DNA of 64,000 nt from JBFHIJ01 sp041596515 (GCA_041596515.1 JBFHIJ010000004.1:1-64000), one strand, 5' to 3'; positions 9,101 to 17,628 are shown, numbered from the stretch's first letter. Made by a program: numbers and translations. The notes: generated by a model not told the origin, from the sequence alone.

Positions 9101-11162
9101 GACTTCTACATATTATATGTTAAATAGCTCGCAGCTACCTTTTGAAATTCCAGCCAATAGTTTTGATACTTTAGTCGTAACATACTGTCCTGGTAATCCA
9201 TCTACTAGAGATTTTATTAATAATGACGCTACTCTTCATCTAAATTCTCACGGGCAGGCATGGAATAGAGACTTTACAGTGTATCTGGCAGGTAAGAGAA
9301 ATTTGACTTTTGAAGCATCACCTACTTATGTCGCCTTTCCTCCTACTAGGGTAGATACATTAGCTCCATCAAGGTATATAGATATCATTATTCCTGAAAT
9401 TGCCGTTAATCCGAGTCAGAAGTCAATCAAGATAGATTCTATATCGTTTCAACCTAATGAAAGAGTATTTTCTGCTATAGATACCATTACCGGTCAATCT
9501 ACTAATTTATCGTTAGATACTAACCAAGTACTTACTTTGCGAGTTGATTTTAAACCACGTGCTGTGAGGGATTACTTTGCAAAGATGATTTTGCATTTTT
9601 CTGAACCTTGTGTAGATTTAGATTCTACCATTGAATTGTACGGCTCTTCTTTCGCTCCGGCTTATGCTTTGAATTTAAGATTTGATTCTACAGATGTAGT
9701 CTTGGATACTTTTAGGATGAAAACATGTGACACACTATATGTTCCTATTTATACATCCAGAGAAATACCTGCTGAGATTGCAGATGTTAAAATGAAATTG
9801 ATTTACGATACAACTAGATTAGACTTAGTTGGCGGAGAATCATATTATTTATCTCAATATTGCTTTGACTATATACCTGAAATAATATTCACTGACACCT
9901 TAAGTGATGGTAAGGCTATTACGCTTAAAAATTTCTGTTCTGTTGACTCTTTACGGCCTTTATATTATGCTAAATTTGTTTCTAAACTGCAGCAAAGAGA
10001 CACACTAAGATTGAAAATTGATTCTATATCGTTTGACACTGAGGAAGTCCTTTTATATGATATTATAGCTACTAATGACAGTGCTGATGTCATAATTCTA
10101 GAACCTGATTTTGAAGTTACTACGATCATAAATTTTGACAGTGTACAAATATTAGATTGCGTGTCAAGGAGAATAAGTATTCGAAATACTGGAGATACAC
10201 CTCTTAGTATTGCTAATATTTTAGATTTACCAACAGACATCGAGATAGTATCTTCTATACCTCCTTTAGAGACATTATTTGATGTAGGGGATTCTGCATT
10301 GATTGAATTGTTATATTGCCCAAAATCTAAAGACACAATAGATAGAACTATATATCCATTCAGTAATAATCCATGTGATATAACTGATTCATCAAGCTTA
10401 TATGGATTTGGATTTGCACCGGACTTACCTTTAGTATTCCGATTTGATTTGATCAAAACTATTCCCCGATTTAATGCAAAACTAGGTGAAAGAATCACTA
10501 TTCCGGTATACTTGGATACTAATGTAGTAACTACTTTGGACCATATTGATTATTGGCTTCAAGATTTAAACTTTACTTTAACTTTGAACTATAATCCTAG
10601 AGCCTTGCAGTATATTGATATTGCTAATCCTTTTATCAATATTTCTAACATAGATTATCAGCCGGGCAAAATAAACTTTTACGCTGAAAATGTAGATTCG
10701 CTAAAACGCGGAAAGTTATTTGATGTGATTTTTGAAGCGTCAGTGCCTGATTCGATTACTTCGTCTTTAAGTTTAGATATAGGTCAGATGCTTTCTAACG
10801 ATTTAATGTTCATTGATTTATATCCTAGTGGAGGAGAAGCTGTTTATACAAGTGAGGGCAAGTGCTCTATTACATATTTTAAATATCAATCTGAAGAGAC
10901 AATGTTGTTTAGAAATTACCCTAATCCATGGAATAATAAAACAACTATCAAATTCCTATTAGGTGAAAAAGTGCCTGTTAATATAGAATTATATTCTTAT
11001 ACAGGTGATAAAGTAGAAACTTTGATAGAAGGGGAAACTACATTTGAAAGGGGAGAATACAGTGTTGATATATATTCTGAGAAACTCCAATCAGGAATGT
11101 ATATTATTTATTTTAAAGCTGGTATATATACGAAAACTATGCCTATAATGCTGGTTAAATAG
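6120..11162 (+). CDS. Giant T9SS-secreted protein, LamG plus ASH-like repeats and cohesin-like domains
   Basis: A 1680-residue surface or secreted protein of unknown function. It starts with a Sec signal peptide (about 1-18). A LamG/concanavalin-like domain follows (about 35-235; SMTIDFWLKA, WHHIYAIFDG, GQIDEFRLWDK). Next comes a long run of choice-of-anchor-D/ASH-like beta domains, recognisable by repeated 'VDFGTVIIGQEKQI...ITNLS' and 'LTIENISETDINI' patterns. Two cohesin-like segments lie near 1180-1290 and 1430-1570 (LGERITIPVYL, YNPRALQYID). The end (about 1590-1680) is a T9SS sorting domain with FRNYPNPWNNKTTI. Its ATG directly follows the TAA of the DUF1501 gene with no spacer, so translation is probably coupled. 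It may be a structural or adhesive partner of the DUF1501 protein; that role is inference. Confidence 0.82.
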   Translation: MKILLYILAMLSVTNLFAFEECDSIRTCTHNAITFAVSSGKGAHYLEVQDTESLEGIADSMTIDFWLKAEEQVGKTQYIAGIWGPGEDYNDVWAIYIDKNNQLSFMLNGENSNQGYLDNTLCFADYSSYFDSWHHIYAIFDGNSSEIALYIDGVQATSAINTEYPIKKLRKRANTELNLQIGSTNALSDNLSDNRTLLGQIDEFRLWDKIFEEERMFCQKDESLDGDETGLIIYHRYNETQDNYIICDASGNGNFGLARSGAACTPSKRYYQNTLVVTSLDQELPLKDTIVCDYQRIYNFKVENISSCPKDVIIRLRGDYSKNYTISPTKRFTLNQFEEQNFSLTLDADFVGEANSILDVYSNNRCRDWNSFKMDITRFTEFSYSTDSIGFNILKSNCKEVRDFTQSVKICNNSNAVGTGRVLEIQDLLTTNSNVFEILLPQPLPIQLNPGECIDIPIRFNNIDIAGDYYDSLRVVTDDKCDTTRYIELEGHIIEVFRITVESGKNEITSFDFGTECIDYITPAQSYIWQNMTKDNDFIEEESIIIDTIIVPTHFISKTFSFPLDIDQYDGNYIQYFRFLPTAQGTFTDSVTFVIKAGECTIEKKIEVKGKGYYAELAFQDTQVDFGTVIIGQEKQIDIPITNLSDEPVNLLTYLRYGNGFFFASGQDLNLAPNQTKNISIIFRPTADSSYTDQLCYLEKRCYESDCIPLLGKGQYEIFSYNPNILTFDNILACDAKIDSISFKNTSNKAYVLNSFVLDDPSNKFAFLDNSTLQTISPPNSLNIAVGEEVTFVFSYVPNDLTKDRGDRAFFRFKDNSGVDWHLKLYGTSVIPKIYITEDTKYGIIEVNDIKRDTLTIENISETDINIDSLYVSEGFIIIYPNPVGFNKTLAPQDTIMVIVDFVPTEAKRYTGNISVEATSPCVSTFFGTLSGTAIIVPLEVPISTISYGYIKSCDCEERTITLINSSNSFSMIIDSVWIDDFNTANPYPEFFSWTSTYYMLNSSQLPFEIPANSFDTLVVTYCPGNPSTRDFINNDATLHLNSHGQAWNRDFTVYLAGKRNLTFEASPTYVAFPPTRVDTLAPSRYIDIIIPEIAVNPSQKSIKIDSISFQPNERVFSAIDTITGQSTNLSLDTNQVLTLRVDFKPRAVRDYFAKMILHFSEPCVDLDSTIELYGSSFAPAYALNLRFDSTDVVLDTFRMKTCDTLYVPIYTSREIPAEIADVKMKLIYDTTRLDLVGGESYYLSQYCFDYIPEIIFTDTLSDGKAITLKNFCSVDSLRPLYYAKFVSKLQQRDTLRLKIDSISFDTEEVLLYDIIATNDSADVIILEPDFEVTTIINFDSVQILDCVSRRISIRNTGDTPLSIANILDLPTDIEIVSSIPPLETLFDVGDSALIELLYCPKSKDTIDRTIYPFSNNPCDITDSSSLYGFGFAPDLPLVFRFDLIKTIPRFNAKLGERITIPVYLDTNVVTTLDHIDYWLQDLNFTLTLNYNPRALQYIDIANPFINISNIDYQPGKINFYAENVDSLKRGKLFDVIFEASVPDSITSSLSLDIGQMLSNDLMFIDLYPSGGEAVYTSEGKCSITYFKYQSEETMLFRNYPNPWNNKTTIKFLLGEKVPVNIELYSYTGDKVETLIEGETTFERGEYSVDIYSEKLQSGMYIIYFKAGIYTKTMPIMLVK

Positions 11163-11170
11163 GCTTTTCT

Positions 11171-13117
11171 TTACTTGATAGGATTTAAGACTTCTATTAG
11201 GACTGTTCTGCAGTAGAACCTACCTTCAGGGGTGTTTATATCATATTCAATATTGTCAGATCCTACACCTATACAAGAAATAATTTGATTAGGTTCTGCA
11301 TATTTAGCTACATAATTTCTGACTGCATTTGCTCTTCTGAGCGACAATTCTTTATTATATTCATAACCTCCTAAATAATCAGTAGCACCTGTGATTTTTA
11401 TCTGTGCATCCTCTGATATTTGTGAACTCAAAAAATCAGTCAAATACTTTTTGTTGGTTGGTGTAATTTCGTCACTGTCAAAATCAAATACAATCAAGTT
11501 TAAGCGAGCTACTTCAAAATCATTTTTAGATAAATGAACTGGAATCTTTGACTCAACAGTTACAATATTTGATAATCTATCTCTAGCTATAATTCGTAAA
11601 GAGTATTCATCATATTTAGCCAACTTACTTTGAATTCCTGTTTTGTAATAGGTAAAATTATTTTTAACATTATCTATAAATTCAGAAGATATAATACTGT
11701 CTTTTAGCAGTATTTGCACTTCAAGATTTTGAACTAAATTTGGATTCTCAATATCTGCTTCTAAGAAAATATCGTAAGATTTTAAAGTAATCTCTTGATA
11801 TTTATTATGGATTACCGGTTTGAATAGTTCTTTATTAGAAGCATTTAGTTCAACTCTTCTATTTTCTTCATAGCCCTCTATATATTCGATACTAGATAAT
11901 TTCTCGGGAATATCTTGTATTTTTACAGATATTCTGTCATCAGAAATATTATAATATTTATTTACATATCTTTTTATAGCAATAGCTCTATTTTCTGCTA
12001 AATTAATTCTAAGAGTTGAATCTGGAATTTCATGACCATCTGTAGTACCCTTTATTATCAACCTACTATCGCTGTACTTTGACATTCTTGAACCTATAAT
12101 ATCCAGTATATGATGATAAATTTGAATATTATCTTTTGGTAGATTTGGCTCGTTATCAAATTTGTTATATTGAGTAATTTTTGTAGGTAACTTAGCAGAT
12201 GCACTATCAAAGAAGATGTATGGCAAAATTGGATAAGTTTGGGTCACTGTAGTTTCTAAATACTTCAAATCATTTATTTTTATATTTGAAATGCTTATAG
12301 AATCATCAATCTTAATTGTATCCTGATTATACGTAATTTCAGTTTCTTCTGGACTTGGTTTTTCGATAGGCCTACTACTCAGATTCATATACCATACTGC
12401 ACTTATGCCTACCTTTAACATATTGGAGAACCAGTCAGAGGAGGAAAGAGTGGAGTTTAATTGATATCTGTATGATATCTCAGGAAAAATTGCAAAGCTT
12501 GAATCTCGCATAATATTACAAAATATCGAAAGCGATATACCATAATTAGTAGAATTTATATCCAATTCGCCTTCTTCGATTATATGGCTCCTTGTTTCAT
12601 CAGGGAACAATATACCGGTTGGAGTGTCTATTGATTCAGTATTAGTATATTCGTTACCAAACATTTCGGTGCTTATATCAAATCCTACTCTAACACCCAT
12701 AGGTAAAGATTCTATCGGGTAAACTTTAGCTCCTATATCCAGCATCATATATTTTACTGATGCTTCTAATTTATGCTTTAAGACTAATTCTTGATATTCG
12801 GTATTTCTAAAAACGTTTAATCCGGTATTATTTGTCTTCTCCAGTACCAGCTCCCTCGAATCATAAAGTAACTTAGTGTCGATTTCTATAAAATTTGGAA
12901 TTAATACATATCCCGTATTTAATCCAAAAGAGAAAGAATTTGAAGTGCCATTATCAAATAGTCCACATCCTGCAGAGTTTGGGAATAGAGGGATCTCAGA
13001 AGAATTGAAAACATGATTATATAATACACTTGGACCTATATAAAACTTACCATCTAATGCAAAGAGTGTGCAAGACATGATTATAAATACAACTATATAT
13101 CTTAAAGCAATTATCAT
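11171..13117 (-). CDS. Outer-membrane protein with two OmpA-like peptidoglycan-binding domains
   Basis: A 648-residue envelope protein with a signal peptide (about 1-20), an N-terminal region that looks like a small beta-barrel (about 20-245, alternating hydrophobic strands), and two OmpA C-terminal-like domains. The first (about 300-420) carries YIFFDSASAKLP, IIKGTTDGHE and NLAENRAIAIKRYV. The second (about 545-648) carries VFDFDSDEITPTNKKYL, ITGATDYLGG and LSLRRANAVRNYV, the usual peptidoglycan-binding pattern. An Ig-like spacer of about 100 residues separates them. Two such domains in one protein are less common than one. It converges with the giant T9SS gene, with eight bases between their stops, and starts just downstream of the terminator at 13153-13181. 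Confidence 0.8.
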   Translation of the reverse strand: MIIALRYIVVFIIMSCTLFALDGKFYIGPSVLYNHVFNSSEIPLFPNSAGCGLFDNGTSNSFSFGLNTGYVLIPNFIEIDTKLLYDSRELVLEKTNNTGLNVFRNTEYQELVLKHKLEASVKYMMLDIGAKVYPIESLPMGVRVGFDISTEMFGNEYTNTESIDTPTGILFPDETRSHIIEEGELDINSTNYGISLSIFCNIMRDSSFAIFPEISYRYQLNSTLSSSDWFSNMLKVGISAVWYMNLSSRPIEKPSPEETEITYNQDTIKIDDSISISNIKINDLKYLETTVTQTYPILPYIFFDSASAKLPTKITQYNKFDNEPNLPKDNIQIYHHILDIIGSRMSKYSDSRLIIKGTTDGHEIPDSTLRINLAENRAIAIKRYVNKYYNISDDRISVKIQDIPEKLSSIEYIEGYEENRRVELNASNKELFKPVIHNKYQEITLKSYDIFLEADIENPNLVQNLEVQILLKDSIISSEFIDNVKNNFTYYKTGIQSKLAKYDEYSLRIIARDRLSNIVTVESKIPVHLSKNDFEVARLNLIVFDFDSDEITPTNKKYLTDFLSSQISEDAQIKITGATDYLGGYEYNKELSLRRANAVRNYVAKYAEPNQIISCIGVGSDNIEYDINTPEGRFYCRTVLIEVLNPIK

Positions 13118-13152
13118 AGGTATATTAACTGATAAGTGCCGATTTTAGTATT

Positions 13153-13181
13153 AAAAAAAAGGAGATAGCTTGCTATCTCCT
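13153..13181 (-). terminator. Intrinsic terminator of the serA-DUF1015 unit
   Basis: A perfect 10-bp stem (AGGAGATAGC/GCTATCTCCT, two-base loop) is followed on the minus strand by eight T. It lies 26 bases after the DUF1015 stop codon. Confidence 0.9.
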
Positions 13182-13206
13182 CTTGTAAACTAAATTAGTC
13201 AGATAC

Positions 13207-14448
13207 TTAGTCTAAAAAGTGAACGAACAAGCCGTCTCTTAATTTAGGTTCGAACCAAGTAGATTTAGGAGGCATAATTTTACCTGCATCTGCGATATCC
13301 ATCAACTCATCTGTAGAAGTTGGGAACATAGAGAATGCAACTTTCATTTCACCTGAATTTACTCTTCTTTCTAATTCGCCAAGACCTCTGATACCACCGA
13401 TAAAGTCAATATTATCGCTTGTGCGTGGATCTTCTACACCTAAAACGGGTTTAAGCACATTATTTTGAAGAATTGCTACATCTAAAGATTCAACAGGATC
13501 ATCAATTTTTGTCAAATGATCTTTAGCTGTTAAGCAGTACCATTTACCGTCCATATACATTCCAACTTCGCCTTTAGCTTTTGGTTTGTATTGACCTTCA
13601 ACTTCTTTGCACTCAAAATGTTCAGTAACTTTGTTGAAGAATTCTTTTTCAGTGTGACCATTAAGATCTTCAACAACACGGTTGTAATCCATAATATAAA
13701 GTTCTTTTGCTGGAAATAGAACAGCCAAGAAGAAGTTGTATTCTTCATCGCCTTTATGGTTTGGATTAGCTTCCTGGCGTTCGCGACCAACGATAGCTGC
13801 AGCAGCAGATCTGTGGTGACCATCAGCAACATAGAAAGCATCCACTCCGGCAAGTAGAGTATTAATCTTTTCTATATTTGCATCGTCATCTATCAACCAG
13901 GATTGGTGACGTATGCCATCTTCTGCAACGTGATCATTATCCGGTTCACCTTTTTTAACCTCTTCAACGATAGCATTAACTTCGTCAATGTCTTTGTATG
14001 TTAAAAAGATTGGGCCAGTGTGAGCATTAGTTATTCTAACGTGGTTACATCTGTCTTCTTCTTTAACGGCACGAGTTTTTTCGTGTTTTTTGATAACATC
14101 TTTCCAGTAATCGTCAACAGAAGCGCAACCAACTAACCCATTTTGAGTTCTGCCGTCCATCGTTTGAGCATAAACGTAGAAACAAGGTTTTGTATCTTCA
14201 ACAAGATTACCATCAGTAATAAGTTTTTGTAAATTTTCTTTACCTTTATTATAAACCTCAGGAGAGTAGTGGTCAATATTTGGATCCAAATCTACTTCAG
14301 GTTTACCTACATGAAGAAAAGAAAGTGGTTTACCCTCAACCATTTTACGAGCTTCTTCAGAATTCATCACATCATACGGCAAAGCCGCTACATCACCTGC
14401 TTTTCCTTTAGCAGGTCTAAATGCTTTGAATGGACGAAAAACAGCCAT
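13207..14448 (-). CDS. DUF1015 family protein linked to serine biosynthesis
   Basis: A 413-residue DUF1015 protein; the family's biochemical function is not firmly established. Typical features are the N-terminal FRPFKAFRP and AALPYDVMNSEEAR, the central KHEKTRAVKEEDR, the conserved AFYVADGHHRSAAA, and SMFPTSTDELMDIADAG near the C-terminus. It starts 30 bases after the stop of serA, with AAGGG before the ATG, and the shared terminator lies behind it. Its position next to serA, with serC nearby on the other strand, matches a frequent Bacteroidota arrangement. This suggests a role in, or control of, phosphoserine metabolism, but nothing in the sequence proves it. Confidence 0.88.
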   Translation of the reverse strand: MAVFRPFKAFRPAKGKAGDVAALPYDVMNSEEARKMVEGKPLSFLHVGKPEVDLDPNIDHYSPEVYNKGKENLQKLITDGNLVEDTKPCFYVYAQTMDGRTQNGLVGCASVDDYWKDVIKKHEKTRAVKEEDRCNHVRITNAHTGPIFLTYKDIDEVNAIVEEVKKGEPDNDHVAEDGIRHQSWLIDDDANIEKINTLLAGVDAFYVADGHHRSAAAAIVGRERQEANPNHKGDEEYNFFLAVLFPAKELYIMDYNRVVEDLNGHTEKEFFNKVTEHFECKEVEGQYKPKAKGEVGMYMDGKWYCLTAKDHLTKIDDPVESLDVAILQNNVLKPVLGVEDPRTSDNIDFIGGIRGLGELERRVNSGEMKVAFSMFPTSTDELMDIADAGKIMPPKSTWFEPKLRDGLFVHFLD

Positions 14449-14478
14449 ATCATTTATCCCTTTTAAAATATTATATTA

Positions 14479-15387
14479 TTATGCTTTTAATGTGTCTACA
14501 ACTTTCTGTGCAATTTCAGTACTTACTCTAACCTGAGCTTCAACAGTAGAAGCACCAATGTGAGGAGTAACAGAAACATTTGGATGGTTAATCAAAGCTT
14601 GTTGAGCTTCGCCTGCTGGTTCAGTTTCATATACGTCAATTGCAGCAAAGTCAACAGTACCATCATTTAAAGCTATAAGTAGAGATTTTTCGCAAACAAC
14701 GCCGCCACGAGCGCAGTTTACTAAAACCATACCTTTTTTCATTTTAGCAAATTCTGCTTCACCAAGAGCAGAACCTTGTTCTTTGATGAAAGGCATGTGC
14801 ATAGAGATGTAATCAGATTTAGTTAAAACATCGTCTTTAGATACGATTTCAACATCCATGTCAGTTTCTTTAACAAAAGGATCGAATGCAATAACTTTCA
14901 TGCCTAATCCTAAAGCGCGTTTTGCAGTTTCTCTACCAATTGCACCAAAGCCAAACAAACCTAAAGTTTTGTCTGTAACTTCTCTGCCTTTGCTATAGTC
15001 TTTCTTAGGCCATTTACCTTCTCTCATTTCTACATTACTTCTATGCAAAAAGCGACCAACACTCATCATGTGAGCGATTGCCAATTCAGCAACAGAAACA
15101 GAAGAAGCTCCCGGTGTGTTTAAAACAGGAATGCCTTTTTCTTTTGCATAAGGATGGTCGATATTATCGATACCAACACCTGCGCGTGCAATTGCTTTCA
15201 AGTTTACACCTGCATCAATTGCGTCTTTTGGTACTTTAGTAGCGGATCTTACTACGATTGCATCAAAATCTTTGATGTTTGCAACTAAGTCTGCAGGTTC
15301 GTAAAATTGTTCAACTACTTCAAGACCATTGTCTTTTAAAATCTTTAGTCCGTCTGGATGCATTCCGTCAGAAATTAACACTTTCAT
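14479..15387 (-). CDS. serA: D-3-phosphoglycerate dehydrogenase, short form
   Basis: Catalyses NAD-dependent oxidation of 3-phosphoglycerate to 3-phosphohydroxypyruvate, the first step of serine synthesis, in the cytoplasm. The 302 residues hold a D-isomer-specific 2-hydroxyacid dehydrogenase fold with the Rossmann motif GLFGFGAIG and the catalytic triad Arg227 (CARGG), Glu256 (YETEP) and His276 (TPHIGAS). It ends right after the catalytic domain, without the ACT or intervening regulatory domains of longer SerA proteins, so direct serine feedback through ACT is not expected. GAGG lies five bases before the ATG. DUF1015 follows in the same operon, and serC, the next enzyme, lies about 1 kb away on the opposite strand. 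Confidence 0.93.
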   Translation of the reverse strand: MKVLISDGMHPDGLKILKDNGLEVVEQFYEPADLVANIKDFDAIVVRSATKVPKDAIDAGVNLKAIARAGVGIDNIDHPYAKEKGIPVLNTPGASSVSVAELAIAHMMSVGRFLHRSNVEMREGKWPKKDYSKGREVTDKTLGLFGFGAIGRETAKRALGLGMKVIAFDPFVKETDMDVEIVSKDDVLTKSDYISMHMPFIKEQGSALGEAEFAKMKKGMVLVNCARGGVVCEKSLLIALNDGTVDFAAIDVYETEPAGEAQQALINHPNVSVTPHIGASTVEAQVRVSTEIAQKVVDTLKA

Positions 15388-15492
15388 GATGACCTCGAAA
15401 AATATAGGTTAAAATTAATATGATTTAAGTCTATAATCTTTTGTATTTCTAAGAACTTAGACAGTCAAAAATAAACAAAAAGGCATCAGTAC

Positions 15493-15506
15493 CCAAAATA
15501 TTTTGG
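15493..15506. promoter_or_regulatory. Perfect 14-bp palindrome, possible operator
   Basis: CCAAAATATTTTGG lies between the TSUP gene stop and the serA promoter region. Its 12-bp core CAAAATATTTTG recurs at 20046-20057, upstream of panD. It could bind a dimeric regulator. AT-rich palindromes also arise by chance, so this is only a candidate. Confidence 0.3.
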
Positions 15507-15539
15507 AAAATATCAAAATAATAATTTGAAAATCCATGT

Positions 15540-16268
15540 TTATGATAATGAATTTAAAAATAAGTATAATCCCAATATCAATAGCAAATAATATACTGCG
15601 GCATTAAATGTTGTAACACTGATTTTTTTATTTACATAAGTTCCAAAGACGAAGGCAATTAAGACAACAGGTAAGCAAATAGCAAATGTTTGAAATAGAT
15701 TTGCTGTCCATAAGCCATTTGCATAATGTGTGATACATATTACCAAATTGGTAGGCAAAAAGAAGCCCTGAAGTCTTGCTCTAAACTCTGCCGGATTCCA
15801 GTTCGAGACTGTACCGTATATTACAATAGGAGGGCCGTTGACGTTATACGCACCACCTAAAAGCCCACTTATTACTGCAATCGTATACTTTGTAACACTA
15901 TTTATACGAATCTTCAATGTGTTTTTATAGAAAAGCTTAAATAAGGCAAATGCTATGAGTGTTAAGCCTAAGGTTATGTTTATTAAAGCTTCTGATATGC
16001 TGCTTGCCAGGAAAGTTCCTATAGGAATAAAAATAATAATTGCAGCGAGCATCGGCAGATCAAAAATTGCTTTTACATTTTTAATATCTTTCAGTATAAT
16101 TCCAATAGCTATCAAAGAAGAGAAAAGTGCAACTAAAGGTGATGCCAGAGAAATGTCAGTTACTAATAGCAACAGTGGCATAGCTATCAGGGCATCTGCA
16201 AATCCAAAAATGGATCTTACAAATGAAGAAAAAAATATTATAACTAATATATATACTATATCTGTCAT
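15540..16268 (-). CDS. TSUP family permease (TauE/SafE-like)
   Basis: A 242-residue inner-membrane protein with about eight hydrophobic segments in two similar halves, typical of the TSUP family. Members move sulfite, sulfonates or other small organic anions, often outward. Family patterns are FVRSIFGFADALIAMPLL near the N-terminus and the matching GLLGGAYNVNGPPIVIYG at the start of the second half. The substrate cannot be deduced. It sits between serA and serC and is divergent from serC. No sulfur genes are nearby, so the serine neighbourhood could be accidental or hint at an organic acid substrate; neither can be decided here. Confidence 0.85.
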   Translation of the reverse strand: MTDIVYILVIIFFSSFVRSIFGFADALIAMPLLLLVTDISLASPLVALFSSLIAIGIILKDIKNVKAIFDLPMLAAIIIFIPIGTFLASSISEALINITLGLTLIAFALFKLFYKNTLKIRINSVTKYTIAVISGLLGGAYNVNGPPIVIYGTVSNWNPAEFRARLQGFFLPTNLVICITHYANGLWTANLFQTFAICLPVVLIAFVFGTYVNKKISVTTFNAAVYYLLLILGLYLFLNSLS

Positions 16269-16330
16269 GCTACCACGAATTTTCCAAATTTGAAATACTT
16301 TTTTATGAAATGATATACGAAAATGCTAAC

Positions 16331-16358
16331 TTGCATTTGGAAATCAATATCCTATACA
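16331..16358 (+). promoter_or_regulatory. Candidate serC promoter
   Basis: TTGCAT and TATACA are separated by 16 bases. The -35 side lies in TAACTTGCATTTG (16327-16339), which recurs exactly upstream of panD (20078-20090). An AAGGAG site and the serC start follow. Confidence 0.4.
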
Positions 16359-16383
16359 AATATATAGAAAAAGGAGTTTTGAA

Positions 16384-17466
16384 ATGAAAAGAGCTCACAA
16401 TTTTAGTGCAGGTCCTGCAATTTTACCTGTAAACGTATTAGAAGAAACTGCAGCCGCAGTTCTTAATTATAATGACACTGGTATGTCAATTATGGAAATG
16501 AGTCACCGTTCTGCTGATTATGATAAAGTTATCAAAGAAGCTCAGGCAGATGTTCTTTCTATTATGAACTTGTCTGCTGATGACTATTCTGTATTGTTTT
16601 TAGGTGGTGGTGCTTCTTTGCAGTTCACAATGATTCCTCATAATTTTTTGAAAACGAAAGTTGACTACATCAATACTGGTGCTTGGTCTTCTAAAGCAAT
16701 TAAAGAAGCAAAATTCTTGGGCGAAACTAATGTAATCGCTAGCTCTGAAGACAAAAACTTTAACTACATCCCTAAAGATTTTAAAGTTAGTCCTGATGCT
16801 GACTATGTGCATTACACTACTAATAACACTATCTTCGGTACTGAATTTAAAGAAATTCCTGAAGTTGGTAATGTTCCGTTAGTAGCTGATATGTCATCTG
16901 ACATGTTTTCCAGAGAATATGACTGGTCTAAATTCTCTTTGATTTATGCCGGTGCTCAGAAAAACATTGGTCCTGCAGGTGTAACTCTAGTTGTAGTTAA
17001 AAAATCATGGATAGAAGAAGCGAACACAAATATTCCAACAATGTTGAAATATAAAACTCATTCTTCTAAAGATTCTATGTTCAACACTCCTCCATGTTTA
17101 CCTATTTACATTTTGGGTAGAACAATGAAATGGATAATTAACAATGGTGGATTGGTTGCTATTCAAAAAATGAATGAAGAAAAAGCTGCTGTACTTTATA
17201 ATTTCTTAGATGCAAATAGCGATTTCTACAAAGGAACTGTAACTAACAAAGACGATCGCTCTTTGATGAACGTGACATGGAATCTTCAAACTCCTGAATT
17301 AGAAGCTAAATTTATCAAAGAAGCTAAAGAACAAGAAAATATGACTAACCTAAAAGGTCACAGAGATGTTGGTGGTGTAAGAGCATCTATCTATAATGCT
17401 TGCCCTAAATCTTCTGTTGAAGCTCTAGTAGCTTTCATGGATAAATTCATGAAAAACAACAAGTAA
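16384..17466 (+). CDS. serC: Phosphoserine aminotransferase
   Basis: A PLP enzyme that transfers an amino group from glutamate to 3-phosphohydroxypyruvate, giving phosphoserine; it can also act in pyridoxine synthesis. It has 360 residues, the normal length. It begins with HNFSAGPAILP, shows the SIMEMSHRS segment and the FLGGGASLQF phosphate/cofactor region, and has the PLP lysine at Lys193 in AGAQKNIGPAG. The C-terminal GHRDVGGVRASIYNA is the usual substrate-binding end. AAGGAG lies upstream of the ATG, with a hairpin terminator just downstream. It forms its own transcription unit, divergent from the TSUP gene, with serA on the opposite strand about 1 kb away. A phosphoserine phosphatase gene was not found in the window. 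Confidence 0.96.
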   Translation: MKRAHNFSAGPAILPVNVLEETAAAVLNYNDTGMSIMEMSHRSADYDKVIKEAQADVLSIMNLSADDYSVLFLGGGASLQFTMIPHNFLKTKVDYINTGAWSSKAIKEAKFLGETNVIASSEDKNFNYIPKDFKVSPDADYVHYTTNNTIFGTEFKEIPEVGNVPLVADMSSDMFSREYDWSKFSLIYAGAQKNIGPAGVTLVVVKKSWIEEANTNIPTMLKYKTHSSKDSMFNTPPCLPIYILGRTMKWIINNGGLVAIQKMNEEKAAVLYNFLDANSDFYKGTVTNKDDRSLMNVTWNLQTPELEAKFIKEAKEQENMTNLKGHRDVGGVRASIYNACPKSSVEALVAFMDKFMKNNK

Positions 17467-17494
17467 ACATATTTGAGTCTATAGATTTATTTTG

Positions 17495-17525
17495 GCCTCT
17501 GACTATTTTAGTTAGGGGCTTTTTT
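17495..17525 (+). terminator. Intrinsic terminator of serC
   Basis: GCCTCTGACT pairs with AGTTAGGGGC (two G-U pairs) around an ATTTT loop, followed by six T, 28 bases after the serC stop. Confidence 0.87.
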
Positions 17526-17554
17526 ATTAAGTGAGATTTCTTCTCAAATAGTAA

Positions 17555-17585
17555 GGTCACTGAGCGAGCAAAGCGAGTCGAAGTG
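17555..17585. repeat. Palindromic dispersed-repeat-like element
   Basis: The segment has CACTGAGCGAGC on one side and GCGAGTCGAAGTG on the other. It is GC-rich in an AT-rich intergenic space and has CACT/AGTG ends. It resembles small dispersed intergenic repeats ('CACTGAGCGAAG...CGAAGTG') that I recall from other Bacteroidota genomes. Only one copy is seen in this window. It lies between the serC terminator and the ftcD terminator. Confidence 0.4.
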
Positions 17586-17628
17586 TTGGAATATAATTAT
17601 TAGAGTTTATAAAAAGATTATGAGAAAT

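Noticed and set aside
9965..10498. A 177-codon minus-strand ORF
   Set aside because: Lies entirely antisense inside the giant T9SS gene, whose domains continue without break; composition is that of a shadow frame.
13530..13853. A 107-codon minus-strand ORF in another frame of the DUF1015 gene
   Set aside because: Overlaps the VADGHHR core of DUF1015 in a different frame; no independent features.
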